Assembly (NCBI RefSeq): GCF_025567165.1
Contig: NZ_JAOQKC010000012.1
Coordinates: 44,185 to 108,184 of the forward strand
Direction of reading: 5' to 3'
Length of the DNA: 64,000 nucleotides
DNA from: Laedolimicola ammoniilytica
GTDB taxonomy: Bacteria > Bacillota > Clostridia > Lachnospirales > Lachnospiraceae
The notes beneath the pieces were generated by a model. The model was not told the DNA's origin and did not search any database. It saw nothing but the letters and a program-made list of their open reading frames with translations. Below are positions 30,943 to 37,735 of the stretch, in pieces. The translations under genes were made by a program, and so were the position numbers. How positions within the stretch are numbered: position 1 is the stretch's first letter; every line of letters begins with the position of its first letter.

Positions 30943-32147
30943 AAACATACTATGATATAACTGTTGATTTGTATGACCTGTATCCTTTGAAAAAAATAGA
31001 AGCTCAGCAAAATAATATTGGTCGTGGAGCACGTATAACGCTTACTGCGGGTGGGCTGGTACTGGGGCTGGATGGGGAAAGCGTCACGATGTGGGCTAAA
31101 AAACCGGATGGGACAGTATCTTATCTGTCCTGCAGTGTGGTGGATGGAAAAATTCAGGCAGATTTTACGAGCCAGATGCTGGCGGTACCCGGAGACGTGC
31201 AGGTAGAACTTAGGCTAGTCAATGGAGAGGAAAATATCACAACTCCTATATTCTCGGTACATGTGAGAAAAAGTAATATAGATGATAGCGCAGCAGAGAG
31301 CACAAATGAATTCACAGCGCTTGCAAGCATGGTGGCCGAAGTGAACGAAATGAAGAAAACTGCATTGAAGGGCGATCCGGGAGAAGCGGCAACGCTAGAG
31401 ATTGGTACCGTGGAGGCGTCAGAGCCCGGCAGTGCTCCGAGCGTGACGAATTCCGGAACAGCTCAGGAAGCAATACTGAATTTCATTCTTCCCCGAGGTC
31501 AGACCGGGCCAGAGGGACCGGCAGGCCAGACACAGATACATTTTTCGGCGGCGGCAGAGTTTCCAGCAGCAGGAAACAGTACCATGCTGTACGTAGATAA
31601 TACGGTCAGCCCAGCCATTATCTATACATGGACAGGAAATGCATATGTACAGGCATCTGCAGATATCAGTACGGTGATGGCCATGCTGGCAACGCCGTAT
31701 GATCCGGATCAGGATTACACCGCAGGGCAGTATGTCACATATAATAAACAATATTGGAAGTTTACAGCGACAAAATCTGCTGGAGCGTGGGATGTCAGTA
31801 AGGCTGTAGCGACGAACGTTGGGACAGAGCTTAGTTCGGTAAATGCGAATAATGATATTAAAAGTATACAATTGTACCTTGGATATTGTGTAGTGTACAA
31901 AAGAAATGGCATAGTCACCATAGTTGGAGACTCATCGGATTACCAGCTAGAAGCTGGCAAATACATAGCCTTAACAACGCTTCCAGAGGGATATCGACCA
32001 CCCAAAACTATGTATATACCGGTTAATAACTTAGGTGGAACAACGGCTATATTTGGCAGAGTTGAATCGAACGGCATTATATCATTGTACGCAACCGGAG
32101 TGACGAGCTACTGGGCTTATAGTTTCTCATTTGTGCAAATGTATTAA
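30939..32147 (+). CDS. Receptor-binding/baseplate protein with switchable C-terminus
   Basis: 402 residues. N-terminal BppU-like domain (YDITVDLYDLYPLKKIEAQQ, SVTMWAKKPDGTVSYL) is followed by a helix, a collagen-like GQTGPEGPAGQ stretch and a carbohydrate-binding-like module (YDPDQDYTAGQYVTYNKQYW). From residue ~300 (after SSVNAN) comes a ~100-residue variable module ending SFVQMY. Recombination site A (31835-31850) lies exactly at this boundary. Three alternative modules starting with the same Val-Asn-Ala codons lie downstream. Probably decides host receptor specificity. Confidence 0.88.
   Translation: MKTYYDITVDLYDLYPLKKIEAQQNNIGRGARITLTAGGLVLGLDGESVTMWAKKPDGTVSYLSCSVVDGKIQADFTSQMLAVPGDVQVELRLVNGEENITTPIFSVHVRKSNIDDSAAESTNEFTALASMVAEVNEMKKTALKGDPGEAATLEIGTVEASEPGSAPSVTNSGTAQEAILNFILPRGQTGPEGPAGQTQIHFSAAAEFPAAGNSTMLYVDNTVSPAIIYTWTGNAYVQASADISTVMAMLATPYDPDQDYTAGQYVTYNKQYWKFTATKSAGAWDVSKAVATNVGTELSSVNANNDIKSIQLYLGYCVVYKRNGIVTIVGDSSDYQLEAGKYIALTTLPEGYRPPKTMYIPVNNLGGTTAIFGRVESNGIISLYATGVTSYWAYSFSFVQMY
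31835..31850 (+). repeat. Inversion site A (in the expressed RBP gene)
   Basis: TTCGGTAAATGCGAAT on the plus strand. The 12-bp core GGTAAATGCGAA is shared with sites B, C and D, and GTA-AAT-GCG is read in frame as Val-Asn-Ala. Confidence 0.8.
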
Positions 32148-32163
32148 TCCAATATAATGATTT

Positions 32164-32450
32164 TTAAATTTGTCTGTAGTATAGCACTCTGAAACTGCTA
32201 CTATATCGGTACGATAATGAAAGATCTTTTGAATCTTTATCGTAGGTAGCTGTTATTGTCGCTTCAGCACTTGTGCCACATATGTTATTTAATTCTACAT
32301 TTCCGTCATTGAGCATAATTCCAAAGATTGATGTCCCATACCCGCCAATCGTTCCATAGACTATCAGGGCTTCATACTGTTCTACATTATGCACCACAGC
32401 AGAGTTTTCGCCTGCAACGTACACGGCAGGCGCACACTTCGCATTTACCG
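32164..32450 (-). CDS. Silent RBP C-terminal cassette 2 (inverted)
   Basis: Reading leftward from site B, an open frame starts V-N-A-K and runs about 95 residues (YVAGENSAVVHNVEQYEALI, IFGIMLNDGNVELNN, then SLSYRYSSSFRVLYYRQI) before a stop. It has no start of its own that makes sense as a gene. It lies tail-to-tail with the expressed cassette. Inversion between sites A and B would fuse it in frame to the RBP constant part. Confidence 0.78.
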
Positions 32451-32453
32451 CAC
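32438..32453 (-). repeat. Inversion site B
   Basis: Minus-strand GTGCGGTAAATGCGAAG context, inverted relative to site A about 600 bp away. Same core and same reading frame. Confidence 0.78.
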
Positions 32454-32494
32454 TAATGGAGAAACAAAAATTAAATAAAACCCATAAACATGGA

Positions 32495-32526
32495 CCATTT
32501 TCGCAGCTTTACGAAAATGGTCTTTT
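32495..32526 (+). terminator. Terminator before holin
   Basis: CCATTTTCG pairs perfectly with CGAAAATGG over an 8-nt loop, followed by TCTTTT. It separates the RBP cassette region from the lysis genes. On the opposite strand the same hairpin could also act. Confidence 0.7.
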
Positions 32527-32549
32527 CAAACTCAAAAAGGAGAAAAAAC

Positions 32550-33041
32550 ATGAATGAAATGAACAAAATTATGGACACTTACAATCTGGTAGTTGGCGGC
32601 ATCGTGACGTTGCTTGCAGCTATTTTCGGAAAGTACTGGTATCTTTTTGCCATCTTCCTGCTTCTGAATTTGTTTGATTATGCCACAGGCTACATGAAGG
32701 CGCGAAAATTAAAAAAGGAAAGCAGCTCCGTAGGCCTGGCCGGTGTCGTCAAGAAACTTGGATACTGGATCATCATTGCAACGGCTTTCCTGACGGCATA
32801 TGCGCTTACAGCTCTGGGAGAAGATATTCTGAATATTGATCTGTCATTCCTGGCGCTGCTGGGCTGGTTCACGCTGGCCTGCCTGTTGATTAATGAGGTC
32901 CGCAGTATCTTGGAAAATCTGGTAGAGTATGGTCTTGATGTGCCGTATGTACTCATTAAGGGACTGGCCGTGACGGAGCGGCTACTGAGTGAAAAAACGG
33001 ACACCGTGATGGGAACGGACGAAAAGAAGGAAGGTGAATGA
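32550..33041 (+). CDS. Holin (TcdE/phage lysis holin family)
   Basis: 163 residues from ATG at 32550 (AAAAAGGAG upstream). Hydrophobic helices VVGGIVTLLAAIFG, YLFAIFLLLNLFDYATGY, YWIIIATAFLTAYAL and LALLGWFTLACLLINEVRS, with the conserved LFDYATG motif of the family, and a charged tail. It makes pores for the amidase encoded next. It lies between the two pairs of RBP cassettes. Confidence 0.92.
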   Translation: MNEMNKIMDTYNLVVGGIVTLLAAIFGKYWYLFAIFLLLNLFDYATGYMKARKLKKESSSVGLAGVVKKLGYWIIIATAFLTAYALTALGEDILNIDLSFLALLGWFTLACLLINEVRSILENLVEYGLDVPYVLIKGLAVTERLLSEKTDTVMGTDEKKEGE

Positions 33042-33042
33042 T

Positions 33043-33801
33043 ATGGCATATAAATATAAGCAGAATCTCGCAAATAGAAAGAATTATGGCGGCAGGAGAA
33101 GTCTTGCCGCCATCAAGTATATCGGTCTCCATTATACAGGTAATGACGGGGATTCTGCCGATGCAAACGCAAATTATTTTAAGAAGAATATCGTAAAAGC
33201 ATCGGCTCACTATTTTGTGGATGATACTTCGGTTGTTCAGTCAGTGCCTGATGATCATGTGGCGTGGTCCGTGGGAGGTAAAAAATATGCAAACTGCGCC
33301 AAGACCGGTGGCGGTACTTTCTACGGGAAATGCACAAACACAAACAGCATTTCCGTGGAGCTGTGTGATACAGTGAAGAACGGAAGCGTATATCCGTCAG
33401 CAAAGAGTATTGAAAATGCACTGATTTTGGTGCGGAAATTGATGAAGAAGTATAATATTCCGGCTGCCAGAGTCATCCGGCATTTTGACGTGACCGGGAA
33501 AGCCTGCCCTGCTTACTGGAGCGGAACACCTGCGAAAGATGCATTGTGGAAGAAAGAATTTCATGATAAGCTTTCCGAAAATGTCTTGGAGACACCTTCA
33601 GCTTCTGCTGGGAAAACTGATTACAAGGTAAAAATCACAGCCAGTTCATTGAATGTGAGAAGCGGGCCGGGAACATCTTATAAGACTGTCACTTCCGTAA
33701 AAAAGAATCAGGTGTACACCATCGTGGAAGAAAAAGGAAGCTGGGGGAAGCTGAAATCTGACGCTGGATGGATTTCTTTGGCATATACAGTAAAGTGCTA
33801 A
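33043..33801 (+). CDS. Endolysin: N-acetylmuramoyl-L-alanine amidase with SH3 domain
   Basis: 252 residues from ATG at 33043. ATG 33034 is too close to GGAAGGTG. The amidase_2 fold has KYIGLHYTGNDG (zinc His), SAHYFVDDTSVVQSVPDDHV and VIRHFDVTGKACP (zinc His). A bacterial SH3 cell-wall-binding domain follows (ASSLNVRSGPGTSYKTVTSV, WGKLKSDAGWISL). It cuts the stem peptide from peptidoglycan at lysis. Confidence 0.95.
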   Translation: MAYKYKQNLANRKNYGGRRSLAAIKYIGLHYTGNDGDSADANANYFKKNIVKASAHYFVDDTSVVQSVPDDHVAWSVGGKKYANCAKTGGGTFYGKCTNTNSISVELCDTVKNGSVYPSAKSIENALILVRKLMKKYNIPAARVIRHFDVTGKACPAYWSGTPAKDALWKKEFHDKLSENVLETPSASAGKTDYKVKITASSLNVRSGPGTSYKTVTSVKKNQVYTIVEEKGSWGKLKSDAGWISLAYTVKC

Positions 33802-33862
33802 GAAGTATTACGGTATGGTTAGAACAGACGCCTGTCTTGTAAATTTAGTACGATTGATTATA

Positions 33863-33888
33863 GCCCCGGATCGCTCCGGGGCTTATTT
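33863..33888 (+). terminator. Terminator after endolysin
   Basis: GCCCCGGA-TCGC-TCCGGGGC, a perfect 8-bp stem with a 4-nt loop, followed by TTATTT. Ends the late transcript ahead of cassette 3, which leaves that cassette untranscribed. Confidence 0.88.
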
Positions 33889-33901
33889 AAAGGAACGGTT
33901 G

Positions 33902-33917
33902 TTTGGTAAATGCGAAA
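33902..33917 (+). repeat. Inversion site C
   Basis: TTTGGTAAATGCGAAA, same core and frame as site A, in direct orientation to A. Confidence 0.75.
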
Positions 33918-34199
33918 ACTGAATTAAAATTGGACAGCTCTAGAATTGTATCTACTCATGATGGAAGCTTTCCGGCACTTGTAGAAAACGATCAAGTATG
34001 GCTTGTTGTAGCAAATAGAATCAGCATAACAGATTCTGGAGTGTGGGTCGTTGCTATGTATAATAGAGCTGTGTATACATATGAAATATCAAGCGCTTCT
34101 TCATTAACTATTCATACAAATGAGCAAGGCACGGTATATATTCGATATGGATCTGGCGACAATAACGCTGTCTATGGAGGTGCGATTCGACTATGTTAA
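33903..34199 (+). CDS. Silent RBP C-terminal cassette 3
   Basis: From site C an open frame reads V-N-A-K and continues for about 98 residues (LDSSRIVSTHDGSFPALVEN, WVVAMYNRAVYTYEI) to TAA at 34197. It stands behind a strong terminator with no ribosome binding site. It is therefore a storage cassette. It converges on cassette 4 with a 9-bp overlap of the two stop regions. Confidence 0.78.
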   Translation: MVNAKTELKLDSSRIVSTHDGSFPALVENDQVWLVVANRISITDSGVWVVAMYNRAVYTYEISSASSLTIHTNEQGTVYIRYGSGDNNAVYGGAIRLC

Positions 34200-34441
34200 G
34201 TTCACATTTGTTAGCTCATAGAAAGCTATGGTATATGTCTGCGCTACATCTGACACTATATACCATTTGCCATTACTGTCTTTGAATACCGTTGTTTGAT
34301 GCTCTAGCGTGTTGGATTCTCTAACAATGACTGGTATTGCATATTGGACACCGTCTGCACCATTAATTTCTACATGTGTGTTCGCAATCGAATTAACCTC
34401 GTACAGTTTGCGATAAGTCTCAGTTTTATTCGCATTTACCG
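34191..34441 (-). CDS. Silent RBP C-terminal cassette 4 (inverted)
   Basis: Reading leftward from site D the frame reads V-N-A-N and then about 80 residues (TETYRKLYEVNSIANTHVEI, WYIVSDVAQTYTIAFYEL) to TAG at 34191-34193. It has no start codon context. Part of this cassette is repeated beyond the gap at 35044-35147. Reaching the RBP would need inversion between sites A and D. Confidence 0.76.
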
Positions 34442-34444
34442 AAC
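34429..34444 (-). repeat. Inversion site D
   Basis: Minus-strand GTTCGGTAAATGCGAA, nearly identical to site A over 15 bases and inverted relative to A and C. A second copy is at 35132-35147 in the repeated end segment. Confidence 0.78.
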
Positions 34445-34462
34445 AAATGTTTTAGAGAAAGC

Positions 34463-34530
34463 CAGTGCGTGGCACTGTTCATAGGGCATGGGGATACCCC
34501 ATCAAGCATTTTAGGCATGGGTAGCACCCA
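34463..34530. repeat. Three short hairpins in a row near attP
   Basis: CAGTGC-GTG-GCACTG (34463-34477), ATGGGG-ATA-CCCCAT (34488-34502) and TGGGT-AGC-ACCCA (34518-34530). All have 3-nt loops and centres 25-29 bp apart. They lie between cassette 4 and attP. Candidate protein-binding or accessory recombination sites. Confidence 0.55.
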
Positions 34531-34602
34531 GACACTGCTTGCTATATCTGATAAAGATAATTATACTATCTATATAATGCTGTTTTCAAACAAACATTCT
34601 TA

Positions 34603-34650
34603 ATGTATAACATCATGGTTTCTATTCATACAAACCATGATGTTATACAT
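34603..34650. other. attP of the serine integrase
   Basis: Perfect inverted repeat: 19-bp left arm at 34603-34621, 10-nt centre CTATTCATAC (34622-34631), 19-bp right arm at 34632-34650. The dyad centre is the dinucleotide TC at 34626-34627. This size and symmetry, 12 bp from the integrase stop codon, is what large serine integrases use. The host junction at 35330 breaks from this sequence precisely after TC. Confidence 0.85.
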
Positions 34651-34662
34651 AAAGGGTAAAAA

Positions 34663-35032
34663 TCAAAACCGCATATGCACCTGCAGTTCAAATGGCGGCG
34701 TAGACCAGCCGCCGTGCCTGCGGTCGGTGGTTCCCTGGAGAGCGCGGATGGAAGCAGGGCGGGAGTAATCAATGCGTTCTATGACAGCCTTCAGGTATTG
34801 ATTTTTTAGGGAAACCGGTATGGTGTCATCTTGTAGCGCACGCAGCGCGTCCGACAGACGGGTGATTTTGTCCTGGATTTCATCTGCAGTATCGGGGGCA
34901 GCTTCCCGGGCAGCGTCCAGGGCAATCTGGGCCGCCTGTTTATTTTTCTGAATTCGTTCATTCAACTGGTCGAAGATCTCCTTCGGCATCTCCCCATCAG
35001 CGTACTTCTCCCATTGGCGCAGCTCTTTCTGC
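34663..35032 (-). CDS. Large serine recombinase, C-terminal part
   Basis: Open from the gap edge: QKELRQWEKYADGEMPKEIF, then a coiled coil (RIQKNKQAAQIALDAAREAA), LKNQYLKAVIERIDYSRPAS and a stop at 34663. This is the C-terminal coiled-coil and tail of a serine recombinase and continues the gene at 1-1183. The internal ATG at 34989 is not a true start. Some coiled-coil residues between the two pieces are missing from the assembly. attP follows 12 bp after the stop. Confidence 0.88.
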
Positions 35033-35043
35033 NNNNNNNNNNN
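35033..35043. other. Assembly gap (11 N)
   Basis: Eleven N join the phage contig to the host contig. Sequence on both sides shows this is a scaffolding join of overlapping molecules rather than a short missing piece. Confidence 0.95.
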
Positions 35044-35330
35044 ATATTGGACACCGTCTGCACCATTAATTTCTACATGTGTGTTCGCAATCGAATTAAC
35101 CTCGTACAGTTTGCGATAAGTCTCAGTTTTATTCGCATTTACCGAACAAATGTTTTAGAGAAAGCCAGTGCGTGGCACTGTTCATAGGGCATGGGGATAC
35201 CCCATCAAGCATTTTAGGCATGGGTAGCACCCAGACACTGCTTGCTATATCTGATAAAGATAATTATACTATCTATATAATGCTGTTTTCAAACAAACAT
35301 TCTTAATGTATAACATCATGGTTTCTATTC
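35044..35330. repeat. 287-bp direct repeat, host-junction copy
   Basis: Exact copy of 34341-34627 at the start of the host contig. It is the phage end in the integrated state. Confidence 0.92.
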
Positions 35331-35348
35331 TTCGGTGCCGATATCCGT
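35306..35348. other. Phage-host hybrid attachment site (attR-type)
   Basis: The left attP arm (35306-35324) and half of the centre run up to TC at 35329-35330. From 35331 the sequence is cotJC. The crossover dinucleotide TC is GA on the cotJC strand, the first two bases of a conserved Glu codon. Confidence 0.82.
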
Positions 35349-35522
35349 AAGTGTTGCCATACATTCCTTATAAGGCATCGTATACCGCTGGGACAGATAA
35401 CGCATGGACGCGCCGAGCTCGCCGTCGGGTCCTCCATACTGACTTATAATTGCCTTCGCCAGTTTCGGATTCGTCTCCTTGATGTGAATGGGATATTCCA
35501 ACCGTTTTTCATAACTGAACAT
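35325..35522 (-). pseudogene. cotJC: cotJC 5' fragment interrupted by the phage
   Basis: 65 codons from ATG at 35522 (GAAAGGAGG upstream). YEKRLEYPIHIKETNPKLAK, YGGPDGELGASMRYLSQRY and TDIGTEE are the N-terminus of CotJC, a manganese-catalase-like spore coat protein. The frame hits a phage-supplied TAG right after GTEE. In Mn catalases the second Glu of this motif and a His three residues later bind manganese, so the fragment lacks most of the active site. The rest of cotJC is not in the window. Excision would restore it. Confidence 0.9.
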
Positions 35523-35540
35523 ATACGCGCACCCTCCTTT

Positions 35541-35921
35541 CTACTGCCATGGCCACGGCTGGTCGACCCATTTCCAGTAATCCGTGGGATGATGGACGTG
35601 GGAGAGGTTCAGCGGGCCATATTTCTGTGAATATTCGTGAAGGGCTTCCTGGTATTTAAGGTTCATTTCCCTGAAGTAGGCGATGGCTTCGCTGTCCTCC
35701 GGATGGGTATCCAGATAGAGACAGGCGTCCACGCAGGCAAAGCCGGTGGTAGCAATCAGGCGGAGCAGCTGGTCCTTGGAGAAGCCGCTGCAGGAGCAGG
35801 CGGTTTCCGTGCGCGCCGGGCCGGGACCGGGCGGCGGAGTCTGTGGCATCGGGCAGCTGGCGCCATTTCGCGGCTGCGGATAGGTCCTTACAGGCTGCTG
35901 ACAGTTAGTTCTTCCCATCAT
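35541..35921 (-). CDS. cotJB: Spore coat protein CotJB
   Basis: 126 residues from ATG at 35921 in an ATGA overlap with cotJA and behind GGGGTGG. A Pro/Cys-rich N-terminal extension (PQTPPPGPGPARTETACSCS) precedes the CotJB domain (KDQLLRLIATTGFACVDACL, YLDTHPEDSEAIAYFREMN, ending DYWKWVDQPWPWQ). Mother-cell coat component acting with CotJA and CotJC. Confidence 0.93.
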   Translation of the reverse strand: MMGRTNCQQPVRTYPQPRNGASCPMPQTPPPGPGPARTETACSCSGFSKDQLLRLIATTGFACVDACLYLDTHPEDSEAIAYFREMNLKYQEALHEYSQKYGPLNLSHVHHPTDYWKWVDQPWPWQ

Positions 35922-36115
35922 CTGCATCCACCCCGCTTTCCGGAAAATGGTTTGTTCAGTTCGGGGAATATGGTTCCCCATTGAAGAGCTTTTTCCAGCT
36001 CATAGGTCTGGTCCCAGTACTGCCAGGGCACATAGGCGATGGCCAGGCCCAGGCCGCGTAAGGGGTCACGCATACAGGAACAGCGCAAGGAATTCTGGTT
36101 TCGATAATCAGCCAT
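35918..36115 (-). CDS. cotJA: Spore coat-associated protein CotJA
   Basis: 65 residues from ATG at 36115 (GGAAAGGAAG upstream). LGLAIAYVPWQYWDQTYELE and ALQWGTIFPELNKPF are the CotJA pattern. First gene of the leftward cotJABC operon, which the phage has cut in its third gene. A mother-cell sigma-E promoter is expected upstream but was not confidently recognised. Confidence 0.93.
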   Translation of the reverse strand: MADYRNQNSLRCSCMRDPLRGLGLAIAYVPWQYWDQTYELEKALQWGTIFPELNKPFSGKRGGCR

Positions 36116-36205
36116 GAGAGCTTCCTTTCCATAAAACTATTCCTGATATCTTATGAAAAAATCGGAAATTCGTGAAATTCACAGCGAAAAGCTTTCTATA
36201 TTGGA

Positions 36206-36235
36206 TTTACAAATTACAGGAAATGTGGTTATAAT
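36206..36235 (+). promoter_or_regulatory. Promoter of the decarboxylase gene
   Basis: TTTACA (36206-36211), 18 bp, TATAAT (36230-36235), about 75 bp before the start codon. Confidence 0.6.
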
Positions 36236-36311
36236 AAGCAGGAGTAAAATGGTAGAATCCGCAGATTTTATTGATAAACCAGATTAAACTAAGAAAAGAG
36301 GAGTGTCACCA

Positions 36312-37580
36312 ATGAAAAAAGAACCGTTTGTAACACTGGAACAATTACAGGAGATCACCAAAACCTATCCGACTCCCTTTCATCTTTACGATGAGAAGGG
36401 AATCCGTGAAAACGCAAAGGCTCTGAAGGAAGCATTTTCCTGGAATAAAGGATACAAAGAGTATTTTGCGGTAAAGGCCACGCCGAATCCGTTCCTGATC
36501 AATATTCTCCGGGAGTATGGCTGCGGCTGTGACTGTTCCTCGATGACAGAGCTGATGTTAGCCAACGAGCTCGGTGTAAAGGGAGAGGATATTATGTTTT
36601 CCTCCAACGACACACCGGCGGAGGAATTTGAATATGCGGCAAAAATCGGCGCCATCATCAATCTGGACGATTATACCCATATTGATTTTCTGGAGAAGAC
36701 CATCGGCTACATTCCGGAAACCATCAGCTGCCGTTTCAATCCGGGCGGAATCTTCCAGATCAGCAATGATATCATGGACAATCCGGGCGACGCCAAGTAC
36801 GGTATGACCGAAGAACAGCTTTTTGACGCCTATCGTGTGCTGCAGCAGAAGGGCGCAAAGCGCTTCGGTATTCATGCTTTTCTGGCAAGCAACACCGTAA
36901 CCAATGAATATTATCCGATGCTGGCGAAGGTACTTTTCGAGCTGGCCGTGCGGCTGAAAAAGGAGACCGGCGCGGATATCCGGTTCATCAATCTGTCCGG
37001 TGGTATCGGAATTCCGTACCGTCCGGATCAGGAGCCCAATGATATCCGGGTTATCGGAGAGGGCGTCCGCAGAGTATACGAGGAGGTAATGGTTCCCGCC
37101 GGCATGGGCGATGTGGCCATCTACACCGAGCTGGGCCGCTTTATGATGGGTCCCTACGGCTGCCTGGTGACGAAGGCAATTCATGAGAAGCATACTTATA
37201 AGGAATATATCGGCGTAGACGCCTGCGCAGTGAACCTGATGCGTCCGGCCATGTATGGCGCTTACCATCATATTACCGTCATGGGCAAGGAGAACGAGCC
37301 CTGCGACCATATCTACGATGTGACTGGTTCCCTCTGCGAAAACAATGATAAATTCGCCATCGACCGTCCGCTGCCGAAGGTAGACAAGGGCGATCTGCTG
37401 GTGATTCACGATACGGGAGCTCACGGCTTTGCCATGGGTTATAATTACAACGGCAAGCTGAAATCCGCTGAGATTCTCCTGAAGGAGGATGGTACAGCGA
37501 AGCTTATCCGCCGCGCGGAGACGCCGAAGGATTATTTTGCCACCTTCGACTGCTTCGACATCATCAAAAATCTGGTATAG
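36312..37580 (+). CDS. lysA: Diaminopimelate decarboxylase family protein
   Basis: 422 residues from ATG at 36312 (GAGGAG upstream; GTG 36303 less likely). Alanine racemase-type barrel with the PLP lysine in EYFAVKATPNPFLINIL. HAFLASNT, LSGGIGIPYRPDQEP and VDACAVNLMRPAMYGAYHHI fit a group IV decarboxylase, converting meso-diaminopimelate to lysine. The motif around HAFLASN differs somewhat from classical LysA, so a related carboxy-lyase is possible. Single-gene unit with its own promoter and terminator. Confidence 0.82.
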   Translation: MKKEPFVTLEQLQEITKTYPTPFHLYDEKGIRENAKALKEAFSWNKGYKEYFAVKATPNPFLINILREYGCGCDCSSMTELMLANELGVKGEDIMFSSNDTPAEEFEYAAKIGAIINLDDYTHIDFLEKTIGYIPETISCRFNPGGIFQISNDIMDNPGDAKYGMTEEQLFDAYRVLQQKGAKRFGIHAFLASNTVTNEYYPMLAKVLFELAVRLKKETGADIRFINLSGGIGIPYRPDQEPNDIRVIGEGVRRVYEEVMVPAGMGDVAIYTELGRFMMGPYGCLVTKAIHEKHTYKEYIGVDACAVNLMRPAMYGAYHHITVMGKENEPCDHIYDVTGSLCENNDKFAIDRPLPKVDKGDLLVIHDTGAHGFAMGYNYNGKLKSAEILLKEDGTAKLIRRAETPKDYFATFDCFDIIKNLV

Positions 37581-37601
37581 GAATAAAATTTACAAAAAAT
37601 G

Positions 37602-37632
37602 GCAGGCTCGGTGAGGGCCTGCTGTTTTTTTT
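37602..37632 (+). terminator. Terminator after the decarboxylase
   Basis: GCAGGC (37602-37607) pairs with GCCTGC (37617-37622) and is followed by a run of eight T. Confidence 0.85.
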
Positions 37633-37735
37633 CCAGAAAATTCAAAAAAGCAGAAATTCACTCTTGGGTTTTTTGTCGAAATCTGCGATAATAAATAGTT
37701 AGCATGGGAGAATGTTGACATGAGTGGAGAATGAG

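Larger units (their letters stand above)
34341..34627. repeat. 287-bp direct repeat, phage copy
   Basis: Identical to 35044-35330. It covers part of cassette 4, site D, the triple hairpins and the left half of attP. Identity stops exactly at the attP centre (34627). It reflects the same phage end seen once in the phage circle and once joined to the host, not a real tandem repeat in one molecule. Confidence 0.92.

Noticed and set aside
31835..34444. Diversity-generating retroelement as the source of RBP variation
   Set aside because: No reverse transcriptase gene and no template/variable repeat pair with adenine-specific differences. The cassettes are unrelated in sequence after a short shared core.
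34663..34989. Stand-alone 108-residue protein starting at the ATG at 34989
   Set aside because: The frame is open upstream to the gap and the sequence is the coiled-coil tail of a serine recombinase whose N-terminal part is at 1-1183.
34341..35330. A true 287-bp tandem repeat or insertion element
   Set aside because: Identity ends exactly at the attP centre, and the copy starts at a contig edge. It is one phage end seen in two contexts.
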